Notes under the pieces: model-generated | What the model saw: only the letters and a program-made list of their open reading frames with translations | What the model was told of the DNA's origin: nothing | Database searches by the model: none | Position numbers and translations under genes: made by a program | Shown: piece by piece, positions 33,909 to 43,232 of the stretch | Position numbering within the stretch: the first letter of the stretch is position 1 | Layout of the letters: each line of letters starts with the position of its first letter | From: Ignavibacteria bacterium UBA6906 | GTDB taxonomy: Bacteria; Bacteroidota; Ignavibacteria; UBA10030; UBA6906 | Reading direction: 5' to 3' | Assembly: GCA_002451155.1 (NCBI GenBank) | Contig: DKBG01000127.1 | Span: 14,924-73,381 of the forward strand | Length of the DNA: 58,458 nt

Positions 33909-34897
33909 ACGCTCAAGGTCAACCCACATCCGAGTCGGCAGCGCCAGCAATTCCACGGCTTGCGGTCATCCTCGTCAACTTTGGCCGGGTTCGCGACACC
34001 GTCGATTGCGTCAGGTCACTTGAGGCAAGCTCCTACAGAGACTTCGAGGTTATTGTGGTGGACAACGCGTCGACTACACCCTCGTTCGCCGCGCTGCAGG
34101 CAGAATGTCCGAGAGCACGGATTGTACCCTCATCCATCAATGCTGGATTTGCGGAGGGGAACAATATTGCCCTCCGGTTGGCGCTCGAGAAGGGTTGTCA
34201 GTACCTTCTCCTGCTGAATAATGATACCCTGGTGGATTCCAGGGCGCTGTCTGCGCTCATAGACACACTGGAGAGGGATCGCACCATTGGTGTGACGGGG
34301 GGAAAAATCGTTTACGCTGCAACGCCGGCAGTGCTCTGGTACGCAGGGGGAATTCTCTCACCCGGGCGCGGCTTGGCGCGTCACCGCGGGATGGGCGAAC
34401 CGGACAGGGGCCAGTATGACCATCCAGGCGAAACGCCGTATGTCACGGGATGCTGCATGATGTTGCGGCGGGAAGTCTGCGAGACGATCGGCTTGCTCGA
34501 CCGTGGCTTCTTTGCATATTTTGAAGACGCGGATTATTGCCTCCGCGCGCACAATGCCGGCTTTCGCGTTTGGTATGAACCCCGCGCGCTGATTTATCAC
34601 AGCATCTCCGCCACGGCGGGATGGGACAGTCCGGTGTATCTCTACCTGAATCTCCGGAACAAGCTGCTTTTCATTCGGAAGCACACATCGGTCTTTTCCG
34701 CCCTGCTCCACGCTCCGCTTCTGGGCTGGTTTTACATCCGGCAATTTCTCCGCCTTTTTCTCAAATGGCGTGACATTGCCGGTTTGCGCGCGGCCTGGTG
34801 GGGAATGCAGGACGGGCTCAGAGGCAACTCAGGAGAGGATGGGTCGGGTAGGCTTTCTTCGCTCGACGTACATACGCGATCACGCCGCCGAACGTGA
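33905..34897 (+). CDS. Family 2 glycosyltransferase (COG1216-like), second copy
   Basis: This 330-residue GT-A enzyme has LAVILVNFGRVRDTVDCVRS, VIVVDNASTTPSFAAL, GNNIALRLALEKGCQYLLLL and NNDTLVDSRAL. Acceptor-side blocks are YVTGCCMMLRREVCETIGLL, FFAYFEDADYCLRAHNAGFR and YHSISATAGWDSPVYL. It is a paralogue of the gene at 26247, with the same sequence blocks in the same order. A C-terminal hydrophobic and basic segment probably associates with the membrane. Its ATG overlaps the previous stop. Confidence 0.87.
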   Translation: MNAQGQPTSESAAPAIPRLAVILVNFGRVRDTVDCVRSLEASSYRDFEVIVVDNASTTPSFAALQAECPRARIVPSSINAGFAEGNNIALRLALEKGCQYLLLLNNDTLVDSRALSALIDTLERDRTIGVTGGKIVYAATPAVLWYAGGILSPGRGLARHRGMGEPDRGQYDHPGETPYVTGCCMMLRREVCETIGLLDRGFFAYFEDADYCLRAHNAGFRVWYEPRALIYHSISATAGWDSPVYLYLNLRNKLLFIRKHTSVFSALLHAPLLGWFYIRQFLRLFLKWRDIAGLRAAWWGMQDGLRGNSGEDGSGRLSSLDVHTRSRRRT

Positions 34898-34907
34898 GAG
34901 ATCACAC

Positions 34908-36044
34908 GTGAAGATCACCTTTTACAATGCTGCTTGGGCCACGATGGGCGGGGGAGAAAAATATCTCGCCGCGATGGCGGATGTGGCCGCGCAATCCGGA
35001 AATCACACGGTTACACTTCTTGTCGACAGCCCATCCCTCACCCTGGACCTTCTGCGCACTCGGTTCGGGCTCGGCTTGAGAGGAGTGGGTTTTCAGCGGA
35101 TCGATCGGCGTCATGTCCGCAATGCTCTCCGGAAAGCCGACCTTGCATGCATTGTCTCCAATGTTCTTCCTTTCGGCCATCCGGCTCCCGCCACGGTATA
35201 TGTGATGCAGGTTCCTCATCGACACGTCGCTCCTGCCTCAATTCTTGCGATGGTTCCTCGGATGGAGATCCACGAGGCAGCAAAGAGTCTAAGTCGTTTT
35301 GTTCTGCTGAGGGATGCACGCCGATCCAACGCCGTGCTCGTGTATTCCCAGTTTGCCGCCAATGTCCTTGAGCGCGAGCACAGCATCCGGGCGACGGTCC
35401 TGTACCCTCCTATCGACGATTTCGCCCCGGCGCCACCACTGCAGAAGCAGAAGATTATTCTCAGTGTTGGACGGATCTTCCGGGGACTGTACAACGACAA
35501 GCGTTACGACATCCTTCTCGACGGGTTCCGCCAGCTGTTTGCGCTGCCGGGTATGGGGGAATGGGAATACTGGATTGCCGGTGCCTGTGCGACGGATCAT
35601 GAGTCACAAAGCTACCTGCACGAACTCCGGAGACAGGCCGCAGGTCTCCCGGTTCGCTTTCTGGTAAACGTATCCCACCAGGAGCTTCGCGATTGCTATG
35701 CGCGGGCGTCTCTCTTCTGGCACGGCGCGGGGTACGGGGTGGATGAAACTCAGCACCCCGACCGGACCGAGCACTTCGGCATGTCGACCGTCGAGTCGAT
35801 GTCTGCCTTTTGCATCCCGCTTGTTGTCGCAAAGGGAGGGCAGAAAGAGATTGTATCTGATGGAGAATCCGGATACCTTTGGAACACGCTCGATGAACTG
35901 GTGCATCGCACTGTTGCACTAGCCAGCGATCCGTCCCGTCTTGTCGGTCTCCGCGAGGGTGCGCGCGTTCGTTACACAGCGTTTTCGCGTTCCGTATTTG
36001 AGGAATCTGTCCGCACCTTTCTCGACTCCATACGCAGATTCTGA
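34908..36044 (+). CDS. Family 4 glycosyltransferase
   Basis: This 378-residue protein starts at GTG 34908, reading VKITFYNAAWATMGGGEKYL; the GGGE loop matches the GT4 N-terminal glycine loop. The donor half contains KIILSVGRIFRGLYNDKRYD, LRDCYARASLFWHGAGYGVD and EHFGMSTVESMSAFCIPLVV, the E-x7-E region of GT4. Longer frames from 34770 would overlap the previous gene. It lies 10 bp after the GT2 gene. Confidence 0.85.
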   Translation: MKITFYNAAWATMGGGEKYLAAMADVAAQSGNHTVTLLVDSPSLTLDLLRTRFGLGLRGVGFQRIDRRHVRNALRKADLACIVSNVLPFGHPAPATVYVMQVPHRHVAPASILAMVPRMEIHEAAKSLSRFVLLRDARRSNAVLVYSQFAANVLEREHSIRATVLYPPIDDFAPAPPLQKQKIILSVGRIFRGLYNDKRYDILLDGFRQLFALPGMGEWEYWIAGACATDHESQSYLHELRRQAAGLPVRFLVNVSHQELRDCYARASLFWHGAGYGVDETQHPDRTEHFGMSTVESMSAFCIPLVVAKGGQKEIVSDGESGYLWNTLDELVHRTVALASDPSRLVGLREGARVRYTAFSRSVFEESVRTFLDSIRRF

Positions 36045-36112
36045 GACCGGGGGACAGTCCATCACCAGACTATAAACATACTCCGTCTTCCTTCACCGCC
36101 ACTTCCGCCACG

Positions 36113-38638
36113 ATGACAAAAACCAGCAAGCAGCAACGCAGGTCGGCTTCGGCTCCCGCGACAGTTCTCGATTCTTTCTCACCCACGGTCCGCGACCTGC
36201 TTTCCATCGCACTTCTCTATCTTCTCGCATTCGTCGTCTTCCGGGAGGTTATTCTCAACGACATGGCTTTTTCCTCTCAGGGAGACACCATCGCAGCCAT
36301 CACCTACGGGCATGCGGGCACGGTGCTCCAGGAGAAAGAAGGACGGGATGTCTTGTGGATGCCGTTTTTCTTCAGCGGGATGCCGACATTCGGAAATCTG
36401 GCTTTCCTCCCGCACGACGTGAACTACATCCAACGCATCCTCACCAAGATTCTCATGCTGATTTTCCTCAATGGGACATGGACGTGGTTTGTTGGCTACT
36501 ATTTCATCGGGGGGGTGTTCATGTTTCTTCTGCTGCGCCACCTCGAGTTCTTGAGACCGATTGCCCTCTTTGGCGCGATTACCTTTATGCTGAGCCCGTA
36601 TGCTGTCGGACTTGCGGGCGAGGGTCACGGATCAAAACTCATGGCCCTCGTGTATCTTCCTCTACTCTTTCTCCTGGCGCATACCCTCTTTCGCCGGCGA
36701 GATGCCTTGAGCACGGGCCTTGTTGCCGCAGCGCTGGGCACGCTTCTTCTGACCAACCATCTCCAAATCGTCTATTACGAACTCGGGCTTCTCACACTCT
36801 ATTTGATCTACTATGTCATCACGGAAGCGCGGCAGGGTCTCAGGGCTGTCTCCGGAGGAACGCTCCTCTTTCTCGCAGCTCTTATCCTGGGATTCTGCAT
36901 CTCTTCCTACGTCTATCTCTCCGTCCAGGAGTATGCTCAGTATTCCATTCGAGGCGGAGGAACCCAGGGATCGACCGGGGGCCTCACCTGGGATTACGCA
37001 ACGAACTGGTCCTGGCATCCCGGAGAGCTCATTACTCTTCTACTCCCGGGGTTCTACGGCATGCAGGCATCCTTATACTGGGGCCCGGTGCTTCCATGGA
37101 CCAATTCTTCGGTCTACATCGGGCTCCTGCCTCTCTTCTTTTCCATTCTCGCGCTGTTGTACCGCCGGAACTCAATGACGATCTTCCTTGCCGTTGTGAG
37201 CGTCATTGTCCTTCTTGTTTCGCTGGGAAGGAACTTCGCGCCACTCTACGAATTGCTCTTTGTGACGCTCCCGTTTTTTAACAAATTCCGAGCGCCTTCA
37301 ATGATCCTGCATCTGCTCCCTTTCCTCCTTGGAATCCTGGGAGCGTACGGCCTCGCCTTTCTCCTGAACGCCCAGGAGCAGCTGAAAGAGGAGCAACGAC
37401 AGAAGCTACTGAAGATATTCCTGATGGCGACCTGGGGCATGCTCGCGTTGCTTGGATGTGCCATTATTCTGAAAGGATGGCTTTTTGATTCACTTTCGGG
37501 GACCATGTTTCTCAGGGAGGGTGAGGCGGCACAGTATCGGCAGCAGTTCGGGCAGCAGGCGGCACGCGCAATTTCGCAGGTCAAGCAGATGCGCTTCGAC
37601 GTGTTCTGGAAGGACCTGACACGGTTTGCCGCCCTTGGCTCGATCGCGATGGGCGGGACATGGATGTTCCTCCGCCGATCGTTGCGTGTCAACCTCTACG
37701 CTGCAGGCGTCGTCATCTTTGTGATTGTCGATCTCTGGAGCGTGTCCGCGAAATACATCACGCCCGTTCCCGACAAGGATATCGAGGGATCCCTTCGCCC
37801 GAGTGCGACCATACTCTATCTGAAGGAACAGAAGGGGCTCTTCCGGATCTTTCCCGTCGGTCAGACCTTTATGGACAACAGCTACGCCTACCACGGGCTT
37901 CAATCCATCGGAGGATACAGTCCGGCAAAACTCAAAATCTATCAGACGATGCTCGATTCCTGCCTGGAACGAGGGGGAACGGGAATTCTCCCATGGAATC
38001 TCAACGTCCTCAATATGCTCAACGTTGAGTATCTTGTGGTACCGGGACTTCTTCCTGAGACTTCTCCATTCAAGCAGGTCAACGTCGATCAGACGCAACG
38101 GCTTATTACGTACATGAACCCTGCTGCGCTCCCTCGTGCCTGGTACGTTGGAGACATTACCGTGGCGGGTTCTGACCACGAGGTGTTTCAGAAATTGAAC
38201 GCGCCCGATTTCGATCCCGCCAGGACCGCCATCTGCGCCATCCGCCCCGCAGCGCCGGTGGAGACACCTGACAGTGGGTCGTTACCCGTCATCACCCAGT
38301 ACGAATCAGGCCGCATCGCCCTTCATTCCGACACGAAGGTCCCGACGCTTCTTGTCCTGAGTGAAATTTACTATCCCGCAGGATGGAAGGCTTTTGTTGA
38401 TGGCGAGGAGACGGAAATTCTTCGTACCAACTATGTCCTCCGTTCTATTCCTGTTCCGGCCGGCAATCATGAAATCGAGTTCAGGTTCGAACCCGAAACG
38501 TACCGGATCGGATGGATCCTGAGCAACGCAGCGTGGGGAGTGACTGCCCTGCTGGTTCTCTTTGGTGCATGGAGGCTTCCGTCCGTCCGCAGCCGATTCT
38601 CCCGGTCAGGATCGTCGTCTTCCCCCACGGAGAGTTGA
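36113..38638 (+). CDS. YfhO-family polytopic membrane protein (GT-C-like), second copy
   Basis: This 841-residue integral membrane protein has about 12 helices, a basic N-terminal tail and a C-terminal extracytoplasmic domain. The GT-C-like first loop lies near residues 43-85, and LWMPFFFSGMPTFGNLAF matches the first copy's pattern. The C-terminal LSEIYYPAGWKAFVDGEETE and VPAGNHEIEFRFEPE repeat the pattern of the gene at 20792. It closes the glycan cluster, 68 bp after the GT4 gene, with no clear promoter of its own. It may use a second lipid-linked sugar. Confidence 0.84.
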   Translation: MTKTSKQQRRSASAPATVLDSFSPTVRDLLSIALLYLLAFVVFREVILNDMAFSSQGDTIAAITYGHAGTVLQEKEGRDVLWMPFFFSGMPTFGNLAFLPHDVNYIQRILTKILMLIFLNGTWTWFVGYYFIGGVFMFLLLRHLEFLRPIALFGAITFMLSPYAVGLAGEGHGSKLMALVYLPLLFLLAHTLFRRRDALSTGLVAAALGTLLLTNHLQIVYYELGLLTLYLIYYVITEARQGLRAVSGGTLLFLAALILGFCISSYVYLSVQEYAQYSIRGGGTQGSTGGLTWDYATNWSWHPGELITLLLPGFYGMQASLYWGPVLPWTNSSVYIGLLPLFFSILALLYRRNSMTIFLAVVSVIVLLVSLGRNFAPLYELLFVTLPFFNKFRAPSMILHLLPFLLGILGAYGLAFLLNAQEQLKEEQRQKLLKIFLMATWGMLALLGCAIILKGWLFDSLSGTMFLREGEAAQYRQQFGQQAARAISQVKQMRFDVFWKDLTRFAALGSIAMGGTWMFLRRSLRVNLYAAGVVIFVIVDLWSVSAKYITPVPDKDIEGSLRPSATILYLKEQKGLFRIFPVGQTFMDNSYAYHGLQSIGGYSPAKLKIYQTMLDSCLERGGTGILPWNLNVLNMLNVEYLVVPGLLPETSPFKQVNVDQTQRLITYMNPAALPRAWYVGDITVAGSDHEVFQKLNAPDFDPARTAICAIRPAAPVETPDSGSLPVITQYESGRIALHSDTKVPTLLVLSEIYYPAGWKAFVDGEETEILRTNYVLRSIPVPAGNHEIEFRFEPETYRIGWILSNAAWGVTALLVLFGAWRLPSVRSRFSRSGSSSSPTES

Positions 38639-38663
38639 GAATGGCTCGCTCGGTTTCTATATT
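38635..38663 (+). promoter_or_regulatory. Promoter of ybbR-like gene and pdxJ
   Basis: TTGAGA (38635-38640) overlaps the YfhO stop codon; then 17 bp and TATATT (38658-38663). The predicted start is near 38670, about 90 nt upstream of the ATG at 38760. Confidence 0.65.
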
Positions 38664-38759
38664 TGCTGAGCACGGCGGCCAGAGATTGCGGGCCTGTGCT
38701 TCGGCCGACTCCATCTCCATGTCCCGCTGGAGTCTTTTCTGTCTTCAGGGATTGGGATC

Positions 38760-39740
38760 ATGAAGGAACGGCACTATCGCATCATGTTTGCCGCGGCGGT
38801 ATTCGGCGCGATTGTCTGGCTTTCCGTCAGCCTGCGAGAACAATACCAAGTCACCGTTCAGGCACCTTTGGCCATAGAGGAGATCCCGTCCGGATGGGCC
38901 ATTCGCACCCCCCTCCCTCCTGCGGTGCAGTTGAAGTACCGTGGAGACGGCTGGCGACTTCTCTTCCTTGTTCTCGGCTCGGAGATCAAACTGTCTTCTC
39001 CATACGCGTCGCTGGCCGGCTCCGTTTCAGGACAGACAGCTGACGCATCGCTCCTGCCGTCGCCTGCAACTGCACGCCAGGCCCGATCGATATCTCTGTT
39101 CGATCTTGCCGACCGGATGGTTTCCCGGCCCGGAATTGAGTTGGTAAGTGTTACCCCGGATTCGTTTCTCATCGGACTCGACCGCTACGAAGAGAAACGC
39201 GTCCCGGTCGCGCCCGATCTTACACTCAGTTTTCGCGAAGGGTATGGACAGGTAGGAGGCGCAACGGTTGTCCCTGACAGCATCACGCTCGGTGGGGCCG
39301 CATCCGTCCTGACGGCCATTACGACGTGGCCCACGATCAGCGAGAGGTGGGATGATCTGCGCCTGCCTGTGGAGCAGGATGTCCCATTGTCTCCGAGCGT
39401 CGGGTATCAGCTGACTTTCTCCACTCCTCAGGTTCATATCAGCCTCAATGTTCAACCCTTTGCCGAAAAGACGTTCCCGGGAATTGTTGTTGCGGTCCCA
39501 GGCGCACCCTCTGATCGAGAAGTGATCCTTATCCCTCCGAAGATCGAGATTGTTGCGCGGGCTGGAATACGAAAACTAGCGGCGCTTGAACCGGGAGAGT
39601 TCAGGGTTTTCATCGACTATCAGACCATCCTGGCAGATTCAACAGGGATGATCGAGCCGACCGTGATCGGACCGCCGGAAGTCCAGGTGGTTAGCCGGCG
39701 TCCCGACCGCTGTCAATACATCGTGCGAAGAAAGCTGTAG
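38760..39740 (+). CDS. YbbR/CdaR-like domain protein
   Basis: This 326-residue protein has one N-terminal membrane anchor (about 8-25, IMFAAAVFGAIVWLSVSL) and then extracytoplasmic beta-rich repeats. The repeats show the YbbR pattern of P-V-x-x-x-P-x-(L/V): EEKRVPVAPDLTLSFREGYG followed by ATVVPDSITLGGAASVL and a second set ending VIGPPEVQVVSRRP. YbbR domains in Firmicutes regulate the c-di-AMP synthase CdaA, but no cdaA is adjacent here. pdxJ follows 198 bp later and may be co-transcribed. Confidence 0.8.
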   Translation: MKERHYRIMFAAAVFGAIVWLSVSLREQYQVTVQAPLAIEEIPSGWAIRTPLPPAVQLKYRGDGWRLLFLVLGSEIKLSSPYASLAGSVSGQTADASLLPSPATARQARSISLFDLADRMVSRPGIELVSVTPDSFLIGLDRYEEKRVPVAPDLTLSFREGYGQVGGATVVPDSITLGGAASVLTAITTWPTISERWDDLRLPVEQDVPLSPSVGYQLTFSTPQVHISLNVQPFAEKTFPGIVVAVPGAPSDREVILIPPKIEIVARAGIRKLAALEPGEFRVFIDYQTILADSTGMIEPTVIGPPEVQVVSRRPDRCQYIVRRKL

Positions 39741-39938
39741 CCAATGTTCCCGGGTCCGTTCTCCCGTTCAGCCTCGTTGTGGGACGGCTTCTTCCGGTAA
39801 GCAACAGCCGTTCCACCCCCGCACGCCGGGCTCTACGCGGCCGGGTGGGCGTCATCTCTGGCACGGGAACAGCGCTTCTACTTCCCACGGCACGGCGGGA
39901 CGACACCCCGAATTGAACAACAAGGCATCGAGGTTTGT

Positions 39939-40649
39939 ATGCGGCTGTGCATCAACATTGACCATATTGCGAGCCTTCGCGAAGCACGTGGCGGAATAGA
40001 GCCGGATCCCGTAACTGCCGCCCATCTTTGCGAGCTTGCGGGTGCCGACGGTATTGTCTGTCATCTGCGCGAAGACCGTCGTCACATCAACGATCGCGAC
40101 CTTCGTCTCCTCCGTGAGACCGTAAAGACCAAACTCGATATGGAAATGGCCGCCACGGACGAGATCATACGCATCGCCGTTGAGACTCTTCCCGATCTCG
40201 CCACACTTGTGCCGGAGCGCCGGCAAGAGCTTACTACTGAAGGGGGTCTGGACGTGGCCGGGCACCGACATCACCTGCGTGACGTCGTCAAGGAGTTGCA
40301 CCGCCACGACATCGATGTCAGCCTGTTTATTGATCCGGTTCCGGATCAAGTCACTGCCGCCCACGATATCGAGGCCGATTTCATTGAGATCCACACAGGA
40401 GAGTACGCCAATGCCCGGACGGAGGAGGAGGCGCACACCCAGTTAGCCACAATTCGGGAAGCCGCGGTGATGGCAAGGCAGCTCGGCTTGCGAGTGAATG
40501 CCGGACACGGATTGAATTACCTGAACATTGCTCTGTTTCGAACCATCGCCGAAATTGAAGAGGTGAGCATTGGTCACGCAATTCTCTCGCGCGCCATTCT
40601 GGTTGGCCTGGAGCGTGCAGTCCGCGATATGCTTGCCCTTGTGCGCTGA
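39939..40649 (+). CDS. pdxJ: Pyridoxine 5'-phosphate synthase
   Basis: This 236-residue TIM-barrel enzyme makes pyridoxine phosphate from 1-deoxyxylulose phosphate and aminoacetone phosphate. The N-terminus MRLCINIDHIASLREARGG carries the phosphate- and substrate-binding residues. CHLREDRRHINDRDLRLL, LVPERRQELTTEGGLDV and EIHTGEYANARTEEE are the typical active-site blocks, and VNAGHGLNYLNIALF is the C-terminal phosphate site. Length is normal. A strong terminator follows at 40668-40719. Confidence 0.97.
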   Translation: MRLCINIDHIASLREARGGIEPDPVTAAHLCELAGADGIVCHLREDRRHINDRDLRLLRETVKTKLDMEMAATDEIIRIAVETLPDLATLVPERRQELTTEGGLDVAGHRHHLRDVVKELHRHDIDVSLFIDPVPDQVTAAHDIEADFIEIHTGEYANARTEEEAHTQLATIREAAVMARQLGLRVNAGHGLNYLNIALFRTIAEIEEVSIGHAILSRAILVGLERAVRDMLALVR

Positions 40650-40667
40650 CGGAGCGCGCATGTTCCA

Positions 40668-40719
40668 CGGCGAAAATAGCACCGCCGGGCCCCTGGGCCC
40701 GGCGGTGCTATTTTCGCCG
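40668..40719. terminator. Perfect 25-bp bidirectional terminator
   Basis: Arms 40668-40692 and 40695-40719 are exact reverse complements separated by CT. The GC-rich core (CACCGCCGGGCCC) is flanked by GAAAAT/ATTTTC tracts, so both transcripts would end in a U-rich segment. It sits between convergent pdxJ and the nuclease gene. Confidence 0.93.
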
Positions 40720-40733
40720 AAATCGGATCCTTC

Positions 40734-41339
40734 TCAGTCCCGCATTTCCAGCTTCCTGATTTCATCCCGGATCATTGCTGCACGCTCATAGTTCTCTTTC
40801 TCGATTGCTTCCTTGAGTTGCTGGTGGAGCTGCTCGAGTTTCGCCTGTTTTGTCATGGGTTGCGACGGCGACTTCTGCTTCGTCTGTTGCTTTGCTGGAG
40901 GAGTCTGCTGAGGCTGCTCCTCCTCTTCTTCTTCCGGCACAAAGGCCGCCTCGTCCATAACTGACGATGCAACGTAGATCTGGACGCCGTATCTTACCGC
41001 GAGTGCTATCGCATCACTCGGACGGGAATCAACCTGCTGTGTCTCCAGATTCAGTTTTGCGTAAAAGGTCCCGTCGCGCAGGTCATCGATGATGACGTCA
41101 TTGAGTTCTGATCCCAGGGCGGCAATGATGTTCTTCATCAAATCATGGGTCAGGGGGCGCGGAGGTTTTATTCCTTCCATTTCCAGTGCGATTGACTGAG
41201 CTTCTGCCTGCCCGATGATAATGGGCAGGCGGCGGTTGCCGTCAATTTCCCTGAGTATAAGCGCATATGCCCCGCCGCTTGCAGGGTTCGTCGATAATCC
41301 CAGGATATCTACAAGCACTCGTTCCACGCCACCCTCCAT
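40734..41339 (-). CDS. Bifunctional nuclease-domain (DUF151) protein with UVR motif
   Basis: This 201-residue protein starts with a DUF151 domain (about 5-130). It reads VERVLVDILGLSTNPASGGA, LPIIIGQAEAQSIALEMEG, RPLTHDLMKNIIAALGS and DSRPSDAIALAVRYGVQIYV. An acidic and glutamine-rich linker (140-165) leads to a C-terminal UVR helix pair: EQLHQQLKEAIEKENYERAA and MIRDEIRKLE. DUF151 proteins were named bifunctional nuclease in plants; the bacterial role is unclear. It follows etfA by 44 bp in the same direction. Confidence 0.9.
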   Translation of the reverse strand: MEGGVERVLVDILGLSTNPASGGAYALILREIDGNRRLPIIIGQAEAQSIALEMEGIKPPRPLTHDLMKNIIAALGSELNDVIIDDLRDGTFYAKLNLETQQVDSRPSDAIALAVRYGVQIYVASSVMDEAAFVPEEEEEEQPQQTPPAKQQTKQKSPSQPMTKQAKLEQLHQQLKEAIEKENYERAAMIRDEIRKLEMRD

Positions 41340-41383
41340 TCTCCCATCTCACCGGTACGCAAAAAACCATTCACAAGCAAGCA

Positions 41384-42355
41384 TTACCTCCCAAGTGCTT
41401 GCTTCAGCTGCGCGGTAAGTTCTGGAAGCACCTCAAACACATCACCGACAATTCCATAATCAGCCATCTGGAAGATCGGCGCATCCTTATCCTTGTTGAT
41501 TGCCACGATAAACCGGGACGATGACATCCCTGCGAGATGCTGGACCGCTCCAGAGATTCCACACGCGATGTACAACATCGGTGACACCGTTTTACCGGTC
41601 TGGCCCACCTGTTCACTATGTGGTCGCCACCCTGCATCCACCACTGCTCGCGACGCACCGACAGCTGCACCCAGAACATCTGCGAGCTGCTCAACCAGGG
41701 CAAAGTGTTCCGGTCCCTTCATCCCGCGTCCTCCGGAGACGATCATGTCGGCCTCTGTAACGTCCGGCCTGCCCGTGGCAACTTTTGCATCGATCACGAC
41801 AGAGCCAAAATCCTCCGCGCCCAAGGCAACGGAGATTTTCTCTACGGCCGCGACACCCGACCCTGGAGTAGCTGTGAAGACATTAGGCCGTAGCGTGTAG
41901 ACCTTGACGGGCGTCGTTATGGAGACATCGAGCAGGGCTTTCCCCGCGAAGACCGGCCTGGTGGCCACCAGGACCTGGTCCTCCATGGTCAGGGCAACAC
42001 AGTCGGCGGCGAGGCCGGCCTTCAACTTCTCCGCCACCCGGGGAGCCACATCTTTTCCCATCTGACTTGCAGAAAGGACTACGATCTCTGCTCCTTGCTG
42101 TTCTGCCACCGTTGCGATCACCTTCGCGCAGGCAGTGCTCGAGTACCGGGCCAAGTCCGGTTGATCAACCGCAATGACCTGGTTGGCACCATACGGGCCC
42201 AGCTCAGCCGCAATGACCTCCACGCCACTTCCTGCAACAAGGGCAACAACGGTCCCTCCGAGCGAATCGGCCAATCTGCGTGCAGCCTGGACTGCCTCCA
42301 GTGAAGATTTCTTGAACTTGTTTTCACGTTGCTCTGCAAATGCCAGCACTTTCAT
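41384..42355 (-). CDS. etfA: Electron transfer flavoprotein, alpha subunit
   Basis: This 323-residue protein has an N-terminal domain MKVLAFAEQRENKFKKSSLE and the FAD-binding C-terminal domain. That domain has VSGGRGMKGPEHFALVEQLA, VGASRAVVDAGWRPHSEQVG, QTGKTVSPMLYIACGISGAV and FIVAINKDKDAPIFQMADYG. Together with EtfB it carries electrons between flavin dehydrogenases and an acceptor such as the quinone pool. No dehydrogenase or ETF:quinone oxidoreductase gene is adjacent. It begins 18 bp after etfB. Confidence 0.97.
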   Translation of the reverse strand: MKVLAFAEQRENKFKKSSLEAVQAARRLADSLGGTVVALVAGSGVEVIAAELGPYGANQVIAVDQPDLARYSSTACAKVIATVAEQQGAEIVVLSASQMGKDVAPRVAEKLKAGLAADCVALTMEDQVLVATRPVFAGKALLDVSITTPVKVYTLRPNVFTATPGSGVAAVEKISVALGAEDFGSVVIDAKVATGRPDVTEADMIVSGGRGMKGPEHFALVEQLADVLGAAVGASRAVVDAGWRPHSEQVGQTGKTVSPMLYIACGISGAVQHLAGMSSSRFIVAINKDKDAPIFQMADYGIVGDVFEVLPELTAQLKQALGR

Positions 42356-42373
42356 TGTTTACGCTCCCGCTAT

Positions 42374-43120
42374 TCAAATAACCTTTGCTTCTTCATGTAG
42401 AAGGCGGACCAGCTCGGCCACCGCGGATTTGTCTGTGCCGATAATCCGGCCAGGATTTTTCGCTGCCGGCTTCCGCATACGGATGGCCGCAACGCGGACG
42501 GCGGCGGGCAGGGCAGCCTTTTCTTCAATCGGCTTCGTTTTGGCGGCCATAATCCCTTTCAGCGAGGGATAGCGTGGATCGTTGAGCCCCTTTTGCGCGG
42601 TAAACACTGCCGGCAATTTCGTTTCCACTGTTTCGTGCCCCCCTTCGATTTCTCGGTCGCAGACGACCTTCCCGTCCTGAATATCCATTTTCACGACCAC
42701 AGAGACCGACGGCAGACCAAGCATCTCGGCTACCAGCGTTCCTACCTGGCCGTCATCGTAGTCAATCGACTGCTTTCCGAAGAGAATGACATCAGGTGCC
42801 AGGCTTTTCAGTTCATCGGCAAGTCCGGCTGCAACCCCGCATGAGTCCCTCACTCCCTCATCCTTGAGGAGAACAGCCCGGTCCGCGCCCATTGCGAGGG
42901 CCTTCCGCAGTGTCTCCTTGTGAGATTCCGGTCCAAGGCTGATGGCTACAACTTCACCTCTGAATTTTTCTCGGATACGAAGCCCCTCTTCGACCGCAAA
43001 TTCGTCATACGGGCTCAGCATAAAGTTCACTCCCGTTTTGTCGATCGCCAGACCATCCGGTCCGACCTTCACCTTTGTTTCCGTATCCGGAACATGATTG
43101 ATACACACCGCAACCTTCAT
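42374..43120 (-). CDS. etfB: Electron transfer flavoprotein, beta subunit
   Basis: This 248-residue protein has the typical start MKVAVCINHVPDTETKVKVG and NFMLSPYDEFAVEEGLRIRE. AMGADRAVLLKDEGVRD and DVILFGKQSIDYDDGQVG follow, then LPAVFTAQKGLNDPRYPSL. The VAIRMRKPAAKN region corresponds to the C-terminal loop that meets EtfA. It is the first gene of a three-gene minus operon (etfB, etfA, nuclease) driven by the promoter at 43199-43227. Confidence 0.97.
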   Translation of the reverse strand: MKVAVCINHVPDTETKVKVGPDGLAIDKTGVNFMLSPYDEFAVEEGLRIREKFRGEVVAISLGPESHKETLRKALAMGADRAVLLKDEGVRDSCGVAAGLADELKSLAPDVILFGKQSIDYDDGQVGTLVAEMLGLPSVSVVVKMDIQDGKVVCDREIEGGHETVETKLPAVFTAQKGLNDPRYPSLKGIMAAKTKPIEEKAALPAAVRVAAIRMRKPAAKNPGRIIGTDKSAVAELVRLLHEEAKVI

Positions 43121-43198
43121 CGGGATGCCTCTCTTCTGATCTGAAACATGGTACGGTTTGGGCAGGGCGCTCGCTTCACGCTGGAAGGCCAGGGCATA

Positions 43199-43227
43199 AA
43201 TATAGCCACGACCTCGGAAAAAGGCAA
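43199..43227 (-). promoter_or_regulatory. Promoter of etfB-etfA operon
   Basis: On the minus strand TTGCCT (43227-43222), 17 bp, TATATT (43204-43199). The divergent rpsT promoter has its -35 only 5 bp away. Confidence 0.7.
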
Positions 43228-43232
43228 CCGCG

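Noticed and set aside
36065..36080. TATAAA box before the second YfhO gene
   Set aside because: No TTG-type -35 lies 17 bp upstream, and the gene is probably read from the upstream promoter.
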